Positions 53,631 through 63,379 of a stretch of 64,000 nucleotides of DNA are shown piece by piece; the stretch's first letter is position 1; every line of letters begins with the position of its first letter. This stretch comes from Synechococcus sp. KORDI-52 (GTDB lineage Bacteria; Cyanobacteriota; Cyanobacteriia; PCC-6307; Cyanobiaceae). The notes beneath the pieces are model-generated. The model ran no database searches, was not told the origin of the DNA, and saw only the letters and a program-made list of their open reading frames with translations. The translations under genes were made by a program, and so were the position numbers. The stretch is taken from assembly GCF_000737595.1 (NCBI RefSeq), contig NZ_CP006271.1, positions 2,480,001 to 2,544,000 of the forward strand, read 5' to 3'.

Positions 53631-54123
53631 ATCAGCTTTTTTGCGGGCAAGAGTGCAAGAAAATATATGCTGGCCATATGCCTATCAACCTAGTAACCAA
53701 GCTCATCAACGACAAAAAACAGATCCCCACATTGATCTAGAGGGCTTGAGAAAGCCAACCTGGGCAAAGACAACCAAAAATGGAATGAATGAGGCAAGGA
53801 CGCCCCGTCAACCATCGCCACAGGTGGTGGGAATGATGATCTACGTGCCCGTGTCTTTTCAATCACTTCTTGACAAGGAAGTTTTGCACTACCCCGCGGT
53901 CATGTTGTATCGGTGCTAGCGGTCAAAGTGTTCCTCAGGCAGGCTGCTGAAGTGCAGACGAAAACATGGCATTACGCAGAGAACATCCGACCAAGGGGCA
54001 TGGTCTGGACGGTTGAATCTCAGCAGCGATGGATCTCCCCAGACGTCTGCGTTGACTGCGGGCGGCGTCATGGGGTGATGACTGCTGCGGTCATCGTGGC
54101 GCTGCTGCTTGCTTTCACAACAA
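53631..54123. other. Intergenic stretch between DUF389 and psbA
   Basis: Frames on both strands are short. A 51-codon minus-strand ATG frame near 53921-54076 and a 44-codon plus-strand frame near 53785-53919 exist, but neither is convincing. No RNA gene is recognised. Confidence 0.45.
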
Positions 54124-54149
54124 AAAGCCCCCTCCGAGGAGGGGGCTTT
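54124..54149 (-). terminator. Intrinsic terminator of psbA
   Basis: A perfect 12-bp palindrome (AAAGCCCCCTCC/GGAGGGGGCTTT) with a two-base centre is followed on the minus strand by a T-run (CTTTTTG). It lies 57 bases past the psbA stop. Confidence 0.9.
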
Positions 54150-54206
54150 CCGATTCAGTTGATCTGAATCGTTTTGCTGTTCAGATGTGAACAGGTTGAT
54201 TCCAGA

Positions 54207-55286
54207 TCAACCGATGACAGGAGCCTGCAGAGCCACAGGAGTGGACTCAGCAGCAGCCAGGTCGAGGGGGAAGTTGTGAGCGTTGCGCTCGTGCATCACT
54301 TCCATGCCGAGGTTGGCGCGGTTCAGCACATCAGCCCAGGTGTTCAGGACACGGCCCTGACCATCAAGGATGGATTGGTTGAAGTTGAAACCGTTCAGGT
54401 TGAAAGCCATGGTGCTGACGCCCAGGGCAGTGAACCAGATGCCAACGACAGGCCAGGCAGCCAGGAAGAAGTGAAGGCTGCGGCTGTTGTTGAAGGAGGC
54501 GTATTGGAAGATCAGGCGACCGAAGTAACCGTGGGCAGCCACGATGTTGTAGGTCTCTTCCTCTTGGCCGAACTTGTAGCCGTAGTTCTGGGACTCGCTC
54601 TCGGTGGTTTCACGCACCAGGGAGGAGGTCACCAGGGAGCCGTGCATGGCGGAGAACAGGGATCCACCGAACACACCTGCGACACCCAGCATGTGGAAGG
54701 GGTGCATCAGGATGTTGTGCTCAGCCTGGAACACCAACATGAAGTTGAAGGTGCCAGAGATGCCCAGGGGCATGCCGTCAGAGAAGGAACCCTGACCGAA
54801 GGGGTAAACCAGGAACACTGCAGAAGCAGCAGCCACAGGTGCGCTGTAAGCAACGCAGATCCAGGGGCGCATGCCGAGGCGGTAGGAGAGTTCCCACTCG
54901 CGACCCATGTAGCAGAAGATGCCGATCAGGAAGTGGAAGACAACCAGCTGGTAAGGACCGCCGTTGTACAGCCACTCATCGAGAGAAGCAGCTTCCCAGA
55001 TGGGATAGAAGTGCAGGCCGATGGCGTTGGAGGAAGGAACAACAGCACCGGAGATGATGTTGTTGCCGTAGATCAGAGAGCCAGCGACAGGCTCACGGAT
55101 GCCGTCGATGTCAACCGGAGGAGCGGCAACGAAAGCAACGATGAAGCAGATCGTGGCAGCCAGCAGGGTGGGGATCATCAAGACACCGAACCAACCGACG
55201 TAGAGACGGTTGTTGGTGGAGGTGACCCACTCACAGAAGGCCTGCCAGCTGGAAGCGCCGGAGCGCTGCTGGAGGGTGGTGGTCAT
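54207..55286 (-). CDS. psbA: Photosystem II D1 protein, Glu130 (high-light) form
   Basis: D1 is the reaction-centre core of photosystem II. The 359 aa protein has all key residues: Glu130 ([16 protein letters not shown]), Tyr161 (YZ), Asp170, Glu189, His190 (LVFQAEH) and the C-terminal processing site after Ala344 ([18 protein letters not shown]). Glu at 130 marks the D1:2-type isoform, favoured at high light, rather than the Gln130 D1:1 form. It is a single gene here with its own leader and terminator; marine Synechococcus usually carry several psbA copies. Confidence 0.98.
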   Translation of the reverse strand: MTTTLQQRSGASSWQAFCEWVTSTNNRLYVGWFGVLMIPTLLAATICFIVAFVAAPPVDIDGIREPVAGSLIYGNNIISGAVVPSSNAIGLHFYPIWEAASLDEWLYNGGPYQLVVFHFLIGIFCYMGREWELSYRLGMRPWICVAYSAPVAAASAVFLVYPFGQGSFSDGMPLGISGTFNFMLVFQAEHNILMHPFHMLGVAGVFGGSLFSAMHGSLVTSSLVRETTESESQNYGYKFGQEEETYNIVAAHGYFGRLIFQYASFNNSRSLHFFLAAWPVVGIWFTALGVSTMAFNLNGFNFNQSILDGQGRVLNTWADVLNRANLGMEVMHERNAHNFPLDLAAAESTPVALQAPVIG

Positions 55287-55302
55287 GAGAACGGAAAGAA
55301 AT

Positions 55303-55344
55303 GTTCCCGAAGGAACGGTTTAAGGAAGGGCAGGAGAGCCCTGC
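55303..55344 (-). promoter_or_regulatory. Structured psbA leader (two hairpins)
   Basis: Read on the minus strand, GTTCC-TTCG-GGAAC (55316-55303) is a 5-bp stem with a C(UUCG)G tetraloop about 16 bases before the ATG. Upstream, GGCAGG-GCTCT-CCTGCC (55344-55328) forms a second stem. Such leaders may set psbA mRNA stability or translation in response to light. No ribosome binding site of the usual strength is evident. Confidence 0.6.
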
Positions 55345-55490
55345 CTCTAGGCAATGTAACGGAAGTTTGCGCTGTGTGTCCACAGATTGCGAAATCAACG
55401 CCAAAGCCCGTTGCGCCGGGAAAACCAGGCTTCCGAAAGACTTAAGATTCATGCGACTCATCAGGGCGATCTTTGGTTCTGATTCGCTGG

Positions 55491-55619
55491 ATGCAATCTG
55501 GTCATCGCCTGGAGGAGACCGTTCCCCTGGCCAAGGCCCGTCACAGGCGCATGGAGCTCGAAGCTCAGGGTGCCACGGTGTATTGGAGCGAACGTCTGGC
55601 CTTGGGCCAGCCCTGCTGA
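55491..55619 (+). CDS. Small basic protein (42 aa)
   Basis: The frame from ATG 55491 reads MQSGHRLEETVPLAKARHRR, then MELEAQGATVYWSERLALG. A TTG at 55473 would add a hydrophobic start (VLIRW). The pattern resembles a small protein seen in marine Synechococcus, but I cannot name it. It lies 27 bases before a lipoprotein gene. Confidence 0.5.
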   Translation: MQSGHRLEETVPLAKARHRRMELEAQGATVYWSERLALGQPC

Positions 55620-55646
55620 GAGGCTGGGGCCAATTGGAACGGGCCC

Positions 55647-55979
55647 ATGCAGCGTTTGATTCAACTGCTTTGCCTTGGGGTTGCCTCCCTTGGCCTGACC
55701 AGTTGTGGCCTGGTGACCTCCGGCGATGACCAACCAAAGCCCTACACAAGAGCATCGCTTGACCAGCTGGAACAACGGCTCAACCAACTGGAACAGGAGC
55801 TTCAACAGCTGAAGACTCCCGCCGGCAACGCCGACAGCAAAACACCGGCTGGTCCCCTTCGCTCCCTCACGCTGCGGATCGGCACCGAGGACGACCGCCT
55901 GCGGATGTACTGGGCCGACGGGCAGACGAGCGACCTGATCTGCTCACAGGAAGGGAAAGGAGTATGGGCCTGTGGTTAG
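55647..55979 (+). CDS. Lipoprotein with coiled coil (110 aa)
   Basis: A signal with lipobox (LGLTSC, Cys20) precedes a Leu/Gln heptad helix ([20 protein letters not shown]) and a C-terminal strand-rich part ([20 protein letters not shown], then [13 protein letters not shown]) with two Cys. It is likely anchored in the envelope; the function is unknown. It overlaps the convergent aspartoacylase-like gene by four bases. Confidence 0.75.
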   Translation: MQRLIQLLCLGVASLGLTSCGLVTSGDDQPKPYTRASLDQLEQRLNQLEQELQQLKTPAGNADSKTPAGPLRSLTLRIGTEDDRLRMYWADGQTSDLICSQEGKGVWACG

Positions 55980-56896
55980 GCCGCACGGATCAGCTGCTGC
56001 AAAGCCTGCAGCCAGGTGACCTCAACGGGCCAGACCTCCCGGCGCGTGAGCGAAAAGGCAATGCTTTTTTCGGCGTAGGCTGCTTCGTTCAAAAACACGG
56101 GGATCTCACCTGCAACCCACTCCTCACCACGATCACTTCCGTCTGCAGCGCGGAACATTGCCTGGGCTGGGTCGATGTCATGCCAGTCACGCCCCTGCAG
56201 TTCGGGATGAATCAGAGCCTGCGGCTCACCGTTGTCTGATTTCGGAAGATCGCGACTCCCCAGATGGCGATGCACCACAAGAGCATCCGGAAGCCGAGCT
56301 TCCCCCTGAAGTGCATGTTCCAAGGACCTCAAACACATTTGCAAGCCAAGTCGGGTCTGCTCAACGATCCGGGCATTAAGAACACCCTGAGGAACGGGGC
56401 CCACCTCGATCACCAGTCCGCAGGGCCAGGATTCCACGAGGAATCCGGTCTGTTCGGGGTCCGCTTCATGCAGATAGATCGGCAGACCGAGAGCCCCCTG
56501 CACCAAAGCGGCGAAGGCGAGATCAGCGGGCCGACGCCCATACACAACGAGTGAGTTGCCCATGGCCGCTGTGGTGCTGTGCAGATCAATGACCACCGCA
56601 CAAGGATTCTCCCCGTCAGCTCCGTGCAACCGAAGAAGTTCGCGGGCACGTTGAAACTCCAATCCCGAGGTCTCACACTCCACAAGATCCGGCAGGAAGC
56701 AGCGGTTGAGGTCGCGGTCGATGTATCGGCGGCGACGGCGAAACGCCTCGGGGTTGCCGATCACCTTCTGCACCGGCAGCCCAGCCGCATCAATCAGCAC
56801 AGGGTTGGCTCGCCATTGCTGGAGCAGCCATGGTGCATTGACCTCATTTCCATGGGTGCCGGCCACCACCAGAACGCCGGAGCTGGTCATGGACAT
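55976..56896 (-). CDS. Aspartoacylase-like zinc hydrolase (AspA/AstE family)
   Basis: The 306 aa protein has the zinc and substrate motifs of the aspartoacylase/succinylglutamate desuccinylase family: [13 protein letters not shown] (His and Glu ligands), [20 protein letters not shown] and the second His in [12 protein letters not shown]. Aspartoacylase cleaves N-acetylaspartate; the physiological substrate in picocyanobacteria is unknown. ATG 56896 or 56890 fit the family start; the open frame to 57061 belongs to the divergent gene region. Confidence 0.85.
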   Translation of the reverse strand: MSMTSSGVLVVAGTHGNEVNAPWLLQQWRANPVLIDAAGLPVQKVIGNPEAFRRRRRYIDRDLNRCFLPDLVECETSGLEFQRARELLRLHGADGENPCAVVIDLHSTTAAMGNSLVVYGRRPADLAFAALVQGALGLPIYLHEADPEQTGFLVESWPCGLVIEVGPVPQGVLNARIVEQTRLGLQMCLRSLEHALQGEARLPDALVVHRHLGSRDLPKSDNGEPQALIHPELQGRDWHDIDPAQAMFRAADGSDRGEEWVAGEIPVFLNEAAYAEKSIAFSLTRREVWPVEVTWLQALQQLIRAA

Positions 56897-56960
56897 CAGT
56901 GCACAGTGTGCTGAATGAAGCATGACTGCCGGCGAGGATGAATCCGTTCCAAACCGCGCC

Positions 56961-57935
56961 ATGTCGATTCCACCTGTCGTGGTTACAGCCGCCCGCCTCG
57001 GCTGGCGATGGCAATGGCAGCGGCTCATGGGTGGACTGGGGCCAGCGGATGGCGCCGGCAATTACATCCGTCCGACCAGCGATCCGCTGACCCCGCCGGC
57101 CCTGAATCCCGAGGAGCTGCTGCAACGCAGCGCAGGACAACGGCCGATGCTGGTGATCGGGCGCAGTTGCCCCTGGGCGCATCGCACATGGTTGGTGCAT
57201 CAGCTGCGCCATCTGCATGACAGCGTCACCCTCGTGATGGCACGGGCGGATCACAACGCCGGCCGCTGGGCCCTCACCCCAGCCTGGGAGGAATGCGAGA
57301 CGCTGCTGGAGCTGTACAGACATTGCGGTGCTCCACCCTCCTACCGGGCCACCGTTCCTGTGCTGGTGGATCCCAAAACGCGCACCCTGCTGGGCAATGA
57401 CAGTGCTCCACTGGTGGATCTGTTGAACCGCTGGCCCCAAAGAGGCTCAGCGCCTGAACTCGCACCGCCGGAGTCGACCGACAAGATCGAATCCTGGCAG
57501 CAGCTGCTGCAACCAGCAGTCAACGATGGTGTGTACCGCTGTGGTTTCGCCCGCAACCAAGCGGCCTACGACCGTGCTGAAGCAGCCCTCTTTGCCGCAC
57601 TGGGTGCAGTGGAGCAAAGCCTGGAGAGCAACGGCCCCTGGTTGTGCGGCGCCTCACTGACTCTGGCGGACGTGCGGCTGTTCCCCACACTGATCCGCTG
57701 GGAGCTGGTCTATGCCCCCCTGTTCGGCTGCAGTCGACGGCCCCTCTGGCACTACCCGAACCTCTGGGACTGGCGTCAACGCTTGTATGCCTTGCCAGGC
57801 GTGGCGGACACCTGCGACGGAGACGCCTGGCGACACGACTATTTCGGTGCCTTGTTCCCCCTCAATCCTGGTGGCATCGTTCCAGCCGGTCCAAACCTGA
57901 GCACACTGGTGAACAGCAAGGCGGCGTCGGGATGA
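56961..57935 (+). CDS. Glutathione S-transferase family protein (Ecm4/omega-like)
   Basis: The 324 aa protein has a thioredoxin-like N-terminal part with catalytic CPWAHR (Cys at about residue 70), then a helical C-terminal domain ([20 protein letters not shown]). CPWAHR is typical of glutathionyl-hydroquinone reductases, which remove glutathione from quinones. ATG 56922 is an alternative start. Its stop overlaps the next ATG (ATGA). Confidence 0.85.
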   Translation: MSIPPVVVTAARLGWRWQWQRLMGGLGPADGAGNYIRPTSDPLTPPALNPEELLQRSAGQRPMLVIGRSCPWAHRTWLVHQLRHLHDSVTLVMARADHNAGRWALTPAWEECETLLELYRHCGAPPSYRATVPVLVDPKTRTLLGNDSAPLVDLLNRWPQRGSAPELAPPESTDKIESWQQLLQPAVNDGVYRCGFARNQAAYDRAEAALFAALGAVEQSLESNGPWLCGASLTLADVRLFPTLIRWELVYAPLFGCSRRPLWHYPNLWDWRQRLYALPGVADTCDGDAWRHDYFGALFPLNPGGIVPAGPNLSTLVNSKAASG

Positions 57936-58570
57936 CCAGCGCGGATCCAACCTTTGACGGTGTGTATGGCAGTTACACCATCACCGCTGGCGATCGCAGC
58001 GAGGTGCGCCGCTACCGCATCGCCCTGTTGGTGGCCGGGCTCGCGATGAGCCTTGGCCTGCTGCACTGGTGGCAGCTCGGCGGCAGCTGGGCCTGGATCT
58101 GGGTCGTGCCCATGGCCGCAGCCTTGGGTCTTGCCTTGCAGTGGATTCACATCTACCTGCGGCCGCTCCACCGCGCTCTGCAACTGTTCTGGCTGCTGGG
58201 CTGCCTGGGATGGGCGGTCTTGCTGCTGAGCGCCGGCCCTACCGAAGCGCTCCATGTCCTTCAGGAGCAGCCGCTGTGGATCCTGGCGGTGGGCCCGCTG
58301 TTTGCCGCCATGGCCGGCATCGGGTTCAAGGAGTTCTTCTGTTTCCAGCGGCCGGAAGCCATCGGCCTCACCCTGCTGCTGCCGCTGGGGCTGCTGGGAC
58401 GGCTGCTGGGCCTAATCAACCTCACCGCTGCCATGACGCTGCTGGGCGCAGCGGCTCTGCTGCTGGTGCTGCTTGCCCTGCGCAAATTCGGCATGGAGGC
58501 GGCAGCAGATGTGGGCGATAAGAGTGTGTTTGCTTATCTGGACGGTCAATTGCCCGCAGGCACGCCGTGA
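57932..58570 (+). CDS. DUF2301 membrane protein
   Basis: The 212 aa protein has about six or seven membrane helices after a polar start (DGVYGSYTITAGDRSEVRRY) and the motif GIGFKEFFCFQRPEAIGLTL, which fits DUF2301. The function is unknown. It is coupled to the glutathione transferase gene upstream and overlaps the ABC-F start by four bases. Confidence 0.8.
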   Translation: MTSADPTFDGVYGSYTITAGDRSEVRRYRIALLVAGLAMSLGLLHWWQLGGSWAWIWVVPMAAALGLALQWIHIYLRPLHRALQLFWLLGCLGWAVLLLSAGPTEALHVLQEQPLWILAVGPLFAAMAGIGFKEFFCFQRPEAIGLTLLLPLGLLGRLLGLINLTAAMTLLGAAALLLVLLALRKFGMEAAADVGDKSVFAYLDGQLPAGTP

Positions 58571-60468
58571 GTCTGATCAGCCTGGTGGGTGCGGCCAAGG
58601 ATTTCGGCATCCGCACCCTCTTCTCCGACCTTGACCTCCATATCGGGGACGGCGAACGGCTAGGGCTGATCGGGCCCAATGGTGCTGGTAAATCCACCCT
58701 GTTGAAGATTCTGGCCGGGAAGGAACCTCTCGGCGAGGGGGAACGCCGCTGCTCGCCACGGCTTCGGGTGGAGCTGGTGGGTCAGGAAAGCCGCATCACT
58801 CCCGGACTCACAGTGCTGGAGCAGGTGCTTGAAGGCTGTGGTGCCAAACGGGATCTACTGGTGCGCTTCAGCGCCCTCAGCGACGCCATTGCGGAAGATC
58901 CCAACAACGAAGCGCTGATGGCGGAGCTGGGTCAGCTCAGCCAACGCATGGATGAGGAGGAGGCCTGGAGCCTGGAGCAGCAATGCCGGGAAGTGCTGCA
59001 GAAACTCGGCATCAGCGATCTCCAGCGCCCGGTCGACGACCTATCCGGCGGTTACCGCAAACGGGTGGGCCTGGCGTCAGCCCTGGTGGCCTGCCCGGAT
59101 GTGCTGTTGCTGGATGAGCCCACCAACCATCTCGATGCCGCGGCCGTGGAATGGCTGCAAAGCTGGCTGGACCGCTACCCCGGCGCCCTGGTGTTGGTCA
59201 CCCACGACCGCTACGTGCTCGATCGGGTGACGCGACGGATGGTGGAGGTGGACCGAGGCCAGGCCCGCACCTATCAGGGCAACTACAGCACCTTTCTGCA
59301 GCACAAAGCGGAAGAAGAGGCCTCAGAAGCAGCCTCAGCGGCCAAGTTCAAAAGCGTGCTGCGCCGCGAATTGGCGTGGCTGCGCCAGGGCCCCAAGGCC
59401 CGCAGCACCAAACAGAAGGCACGGCTGCAACGCATCGAAGCGATGCGCGAGCAGAAACCCAATCAGGCCAAGGCGAAGCTGGAGATGACCGGCATCAGCC
59501 GGCGCATCGGCAAACAGGTGATTGAAGCGGAAGCGGTTGGCGTCACCACCGATGGCAGCCAGGGCGGTCGCCCACTCCTCGATGGCTTCAGCTACAGCTT
59601 CAGCCCGGAAGACCGCATCGGCATCATCGGCCCCAACGGCAGCGGCAAATCCACCCTGCTAGATCTCATCGCCGGACGGCGCCAGCCCACCCACGGCAGC
59701 CTGCTGCTTGGGGAGACCGTGCACATCGGCTACCTGGACCAGCACACCGAAGCCTTCAACGAAGGCAAGGGGCTCGATCGCAAAGTGATCGAGTTCGTGG
59801 AAGAAGCCGCAAGCCGGATTGATCTGGGGGGTGAACAGGTGACCGCATCCCAGCTTCTGGAACGCTTTTTGTTTCCACCGGCCCAGCAGCACAGCCCCTT
59901 GGCCAAGCTCTCGGGAGGCGAACGCCGACGCCTCACCCTCTGCCGGATGCTGATCCAGGCGCCCAACGTGTTGCTGTTGGACGAACCCACCAATGATCTG
60001 GATGTTCAGACCCTCAGCGTTCTCGAAGACTTCCTCGAAGACTTCCGGGGCTGCGTGATCGTTGTTTCCCACGACCGCTACTTCCTCGATCGCACCGTTG
60101 ATCGTCTGTTCTGTTTCGACCAAGGACGGCTCAATCGCTTTGAAGGGAACTACAGCGGTTTTCTGGAACAGCAACGCCAGGAGGAACGCAGCCAGACCCA
60201 GGCGAGCAAACCCTCCACACCAAAACCAGAGCACAGCCGCGAGACCAAGCGCGACGGTCCGCGGCGTCGCACCTTCAAGGAAAACAAGGAGCTTGCGGCT
60301 CTTGATCAACAGCTGCCTGAACTGGAGTTGCAGAAGGAGGACCTGGAACAGCAGATGACCCAGGAGGGTGCTGACATGGCCAAGCTGAGCCTTGATCTGG
60401 CTGATCTGATCTCCCGCATCGAACAGGCCGAAGAACGCTGGCTGGAACTCAGTGAATTGGCGCCCTGA
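58567..60468 (+). CDS. ABC-F family ATPase (Uup-like)
   Basis: The 633 aa protein has two ABC modules without membrane parts: Walker A GPNGAGKST and GPNGSGKST, signatures LSGGYRKR and LSGGERRR, Walker B LLLDEPTNHLD and LLLDEPTNDLD. A charged linker separates them (RQGPKARSTKQKARLQR), and a C-terminal coiled coil follows (about 560-633), as in Uup. ABC-F proteins act on ribosomes, and Uup-like ones also affect DNA branch structures. The start is GTG 58567, overlapping DUF2301. Confidence 0.9.
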   Translation: MSLISLVGAAKDFGIRTLFSDLDLHIGDGERLGLIGPNGAGKSTLLKILAGKEPLGEGERRCSPRLRVELVGQESRITPGLTVLEQVLEGCGAKRDLLVRFSALSDAIAEDPNNEALMAELGQLSQRMDEEEAWSLEQQCREVLQKLGISDLQRPVDDLSGGYRKRVGLASALVACPDVLLLDEPTNHLDAAAVEWLQSWLDRYPGALVLVTHDRYVLDRVTRRMVEVDRGQARTYQGNYSTFLQHKAEEEASEAASAAKFKSVLRRELAWLRQGPKARSTKQKARLQRIEAMREQKPNQAKAKLEMTGISRRIGKQVIEAEAVGVTTDGSQGGRPLLDGFSYSFSPEDRIGIIGPNGSGKSTLLDLIAGRRQPTHGSLLLGETVHIGYLDQHTEAFNEGKGLDRKVIEFVEEAASRIDLGGEQVTASQLLERFLFPPAQQHSPLAKLSGGERRRLTLCRMLIQAPNVLLLDEPTNDLDVQTLSVLEDFLEDFRGCVIVVSHDRYFLDRTVDRLFCFDQGRLNRFEGNYSGFLEQQRQEERSQTQASKPSTPKPEHSRETKRDGPRRRTFKENKELAALDQQLPELELQKEDLEQQMTQEGADMAKLSLDLADLISRIEQAEERWLELSELAP

Positions 60469-60606
60469 TCAACGGTCAGGGCCGGTGGCTGTAGCCACAA
60501 CTACCCCTGCTTCAGATCGACGTTGTCAGATGGTCATGGGGCGGGATTCCACCACTCCAAAACCGATGAATCGCCGTAATGTGCAGCGAGGCCACGGTCT
60601 GAATTC

Positions 60607-60825
60607 ATGAAGTCCATCGACGAGCACATCCAGAAGGATCAATCGGAAATCGAAGCTGCAAAAGCAGCTGGAGACGAGGCCAAGGTTCGTCATCTCACCG
60701 ATGAACTGAAGTCGCTGGAGGAATACAAGGAGCACCACCCCGGCGACAACCACGACCCCACCTCCCTTGAGCTGCATTGCGAGGCCAATCCCGATGCCGA
60801 GGAGTGCCGCGTCTACGACGACTGA
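60607..60825 (+). CDS. CP12-domain protein
   Basis: CP12 proteins bind GAPDH and phosphoribulokinase to switch the Calvin cycle off in the dark. The 72 aa protein has a helical start (DEHIQKDQSEIEAAKAAGDE) and the C-terminal CP12 Cys pair with the motif CEANPDAEECRVYDD. The N-terminal Cys pair is missing, a variant found in picocyanobacteria, so only one disulfide can form. Confidence 0.88.
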   Translation: MKSIDEHIQKDQSEIEAAKAAGDEAKVRHLTDELKSLEEYKEHHPGDNHDPTSLELHCEANPDAEECRVYDD

Positions 60826-60855
60826 GCCAACCAACGCGGATAACCCAACGAGGGC

Positions 60856-61038
60856 TCAGTAGTCCTCGTTGTAATCGGAGGGGCTGCCTGTCAGGCTGCA
60901 GACGACAGCCTCTTCTTTACGCATCGCCTTCACTTCAGCGATCGGGCGTCCCATGCGTTGAAGCACAGCAACATCCTCTTTCGTTTGGCACCGGGCAATC
61001 AGGTCGCCCTTGTTGTCCAGACAGGTGTAGAAAGTCAT
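60856..61038 (-). CDS. Small conserved hypothetical protein (60 aa)
   Basis: The frame MTFYTCLDNKGDLIARCQTK, then EDVAVLQRMGRPIAEVKAMR reads as a compact alpha/beta protein with three Cys and an acidic end (SDYNEDY). It is probably conserved among marine Synechococcus, though I cannot name it. It is convergent with CP12, 30 bases apart. Confidence 0.65.
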   Translation of the reverse strand: MTFYTCLDNKGDLIARCQTKEDVAVLQRMGRPIAEVKAMRKEEAVVCSLTGSPSDYNEDY

Positions 61039-61130
61039 GTCAGGGGAGAGACATTCCCGTTATGGCTCTCCTGCAATCAGCTCACAAGCTTCGATGTTGC
61101 TGATCTCATGAAGATTTCTGGAGCATCGGC

Positions 61131-62120
61131 TTACACCCCGAGCTCGGCCCAGGTTTCGCTCAGCAATTGATCGAGGTTGGTTCCCATCGCGGCGGAAATG
61201 CACATCACAGGACGACCACTCGCCGCTTCGAGGTCTTGCCGCAACGTGGGGAGATCCACCTCTGACACCAATTCCTGCTTGTTGATCACCAACAGACGTG
61301 GTCGATCAACAAGACCATGGCCATAGGCCTCCAGCTCCTGCTGAACGATCTTCAGGTCAGCCACGGGATCCTCGGATCCGGCGTCCACAAGGTGGATCAG
61401 CAGACGTGTGCGTTCGATATGACGCAGAAAATCGTGGCCAAGGCCGGCCCCCTGGGCGGCCCCTTCAATCAAGCCTGGAATGTCTGCGAAAACGGTTCCA
61501 TCTCCACTGGGACGGCGCACCACACCAAGATTGGGAACCAAGGTGGTGAAGGGGTAATCGGCAATTTTGGGTCGCGCTGCCGACAGCACGGCGATCAGGG
61601 TGCTCTTGCCGGCATTGGGAAGACCGATGATGCCCACTTCAGCCAGCAACTTGAGTTCCAGCTGCAGGGGCCATTCCTCACCCTCACGGCCCTCGGTGAA
61701 TTTCTCCGGCGCGCGGTTGCGGTTGCTCAGGTAATGGGCGTTGCCAAGACCACCCCGCCCACCGAAGGCAACGGTGAGACGTTCACCCGGCGCGGTGAGG
61801 TCGCCAAGAAGGATGCCGGTGCTCAGATGACGTACCTCCGTACCGCAAGGCACCTTGATCACCAGATCTTTCCCTGATGCACCGGTGCATTTGTTCGGGC
61901 CACCGCGTCGCCCATCATCAGCAGCGAACAGGCGTTTGTATTTGAAATCGAGCAGGGTTTGCAGGTTGCTGTCGGCCTCGAGAACCACTGGAGCCCCACA
62001 ACCGCCGTCACCTCCGGAGGGGCCTCCAGCGGGCACATACTTTTCACGGCGAAATGCAGCGATGCCATCACCGCCGCGCCCGCCTCGGACCGTGATCCGT
62101 GCCTGATCGATGAACTGCAC
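61131..62120 (-). CDS. obgE: GTPase ObgE/CgtA
   Basis: Obg is an essential GTPase in ribosome assembly and stress control. The 329 aa protein has the Gly-rich Obg domain ([18 protein letters not shown]), then the G domain: [10 protein letters not shown] (G1), DIPGLIEGA (G3) and NKQE (G4). The C-terminal OCT extension is absent, as in many cyanobacteria. The start is GTG 62120. Confidence 0.96.
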   Translation of the reverse strand: MQFIDQARITVRGGRGGDGIAAFRREKYVPAGGPSGGDGGCGAPVVLEADSNLQTLLDFKYKRLFAADDGRRGGPNKCTGASGKDLVIKVPCGTEVRHLSTGILLGDLTAPGERLTVAFGGRGGLGNAHYLSNRNRAPEKFTEGREGEEWPLQLELKLLAEVGIIGLPNAGKSTLIAVLSAARPKIADYPFTTLVPNLGVVRRPSGDGTVFADIPGLIEGAAQGAGLGHDFLRHIERTRLLIHLVDAGSEDPVADLKIVQQELEAYGHGLVDRPRLLVINKQELVSEVDLPTLRQDLEAASGRPVMCISAAMGTNLDQLLSETWAELGV

Positions 62121-62178
62121 GGTGCTGCCGGCTCAATCCAATCCATAACCCTAAGATTCAGCCGCTGCAGCTCTGTCG

Positions 62179-63357
62179 TTGGCCGGCGTCCGTTTCGAAG
62201 ACCTCAGCAAGACCTACCCAGGACGCGGCGGCGGAGCTCCCGTCGAGGTGATTCGACAGTTGAATCTGACGATCAACGATGGCGAGTTCTTGGTGCTGGT
62301 CGGCCCCTCCGGTTGTGGCAAAAGCACCTTGCTGCGACTGCTCGCCGGTCTCGACCATCCCACCAGCGGCGAGATCAGGATCGGCACCAGGCCCATCAGC
62401 GATGTGCCGCCGGCCCGCCGCAACGTCGCCATGGTGTTCCAAAGCTATGCGCTCTATCCGCATCTCAGCGTGCGGGACAACCTCAGCTTCGGACTGCGCA
62501 GAAGCCAGGCAAGATCCACACTCCAACGGATTCAGGATCAAGGCTGCCGGACCACACGAGCTTTACCGGCGCCGCTTCGGGTGCGGTCCGTCAGAGAAGA
62601 ACGCATCGAAGCCCGGGTGAACACTGTTGCCAGATCTCTGGAACTCACTGAATTGCTCGATCGAAGGCCAAAGGAACTGTCCGGCGGTCAAAAACAACGG
62701 GTCGCCCTCGGACGCGCCATGGCGCGCAATCCTGAGGTGTTCTTGATGGATGAACCGCTCAGCAATCTCGACGCCAAACTCAGAACGAGCACGCGCCAGA
62801 AAATCGTCGAGCTGCAGCGAGAACTGGGAACAACGACGGTTTATGTGACCCACGACCAAGTAGAAGCGATGACCATGGGCGACCGCATCGCGGTGTTAAA
62901 CCAAGGGCGCTTGCAACAACTGGGAACACCAATGGAGTTGTACAGGTGGCCCTCCAACATCTTCGTGGCCCAGTTCATTGGCAGCCCCGCGATGAGCTTG
63001 TTGCCCGTCACGGTGGGACCCCATGCAACCCTCATTTTGGGGAGCAAGCGCATTCAGGTTGAAGGTGAAATGGTTGAGCCCTTACTTCAACGAGAAGGCC
63101 AACACCTCACCGCAGGATTGAGGCCTGAACACTGGCATCTGGCACCAGCAACGAACAGGAATGTCCAAGCCGAGGTGAGCCATTGCGAGCGTCTGGGCAA
63201 TGAGCAGATCCTCACCTGTCGGCTCCTGGATGGTGATCAACTCATCCAAGTCAGAGGTTCAGCGGAGATCAACATCAACCCCGGCGATGCCATCCACCTC
63301 GACCCTGACCCCACAGGCTGGCGGTTGTTTGAGGCGGATGGAGAAGCGATCCGTTAA
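62179..63357 (+). CDS. ABC transporter ATP-binding protein, MalK/UgpC type, orphan
   Basis: The 392 aa protein has Walker A (GPSGCGKST), Q-loop (FQSYALYPHLSVRDN), signature LSGGQKQR, Walker B (VFLMDEPLSNLDAKLR) and a C-terminal TOBE regulatory domain (about 260-390). It belongs to the group that powers sugar or compatible-solute uptake; a glucosylglycerol-type role is possible. After NLSFGLRR an extra basic stretch of about 30 residues (residues about 105-138) precedes the normal helix. The start is TTG 62179. No permease lies nearby. Confidence 0.87.
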   Translation: MAGVRFEDLSKTYPGRGGGAPVEVIRQLNLTINDGEFLVLVGPSGCGKSTLLRLLAGLDHPTSGEIRIGTRPISDVPPARRNVAMVFQSYALYPHLSVRDNLSFGLRRSQARSTLQRIQDQGCRTTRALPAPLRVRSVREERIEARVNTVARSLELTELLDRRPKELSGGQKQRVALGRAMARNPEVFLMDEPLSNLDAKLRTSTRQKIVELQRELGTTTVYVTHDQVEAMTMGDRIAVLNQGRLQQLGTPMELYRWPSNIFVAQFIGSPAMSLLPVTVGPHATLILGSKRIQVEGEMVEPLLQREGQHLTAGLRPEHWHLAPATNRNVQAEVSHCERLGNEQILTCRLLDGDQLIQVRGSAEININPGDAIHLDPDPTGWRLFEADGEAIR

Positions 63358-63379
63358 CCACTGAAGCGGCTGAATCACC

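Noticed and set aside
53913-54167. Plus-strand 84-codon frame ending through the psbA terminator
   Set aside because: It reads through the terminator palindrome and lacks protein-like composition.
54174-55445. Plus-strand frame of 423 codons antisense to psbA
   Set aside because: It mirrors the psbA codons (His/Val/Glu/Gln-rich shadow); psbA is certain.
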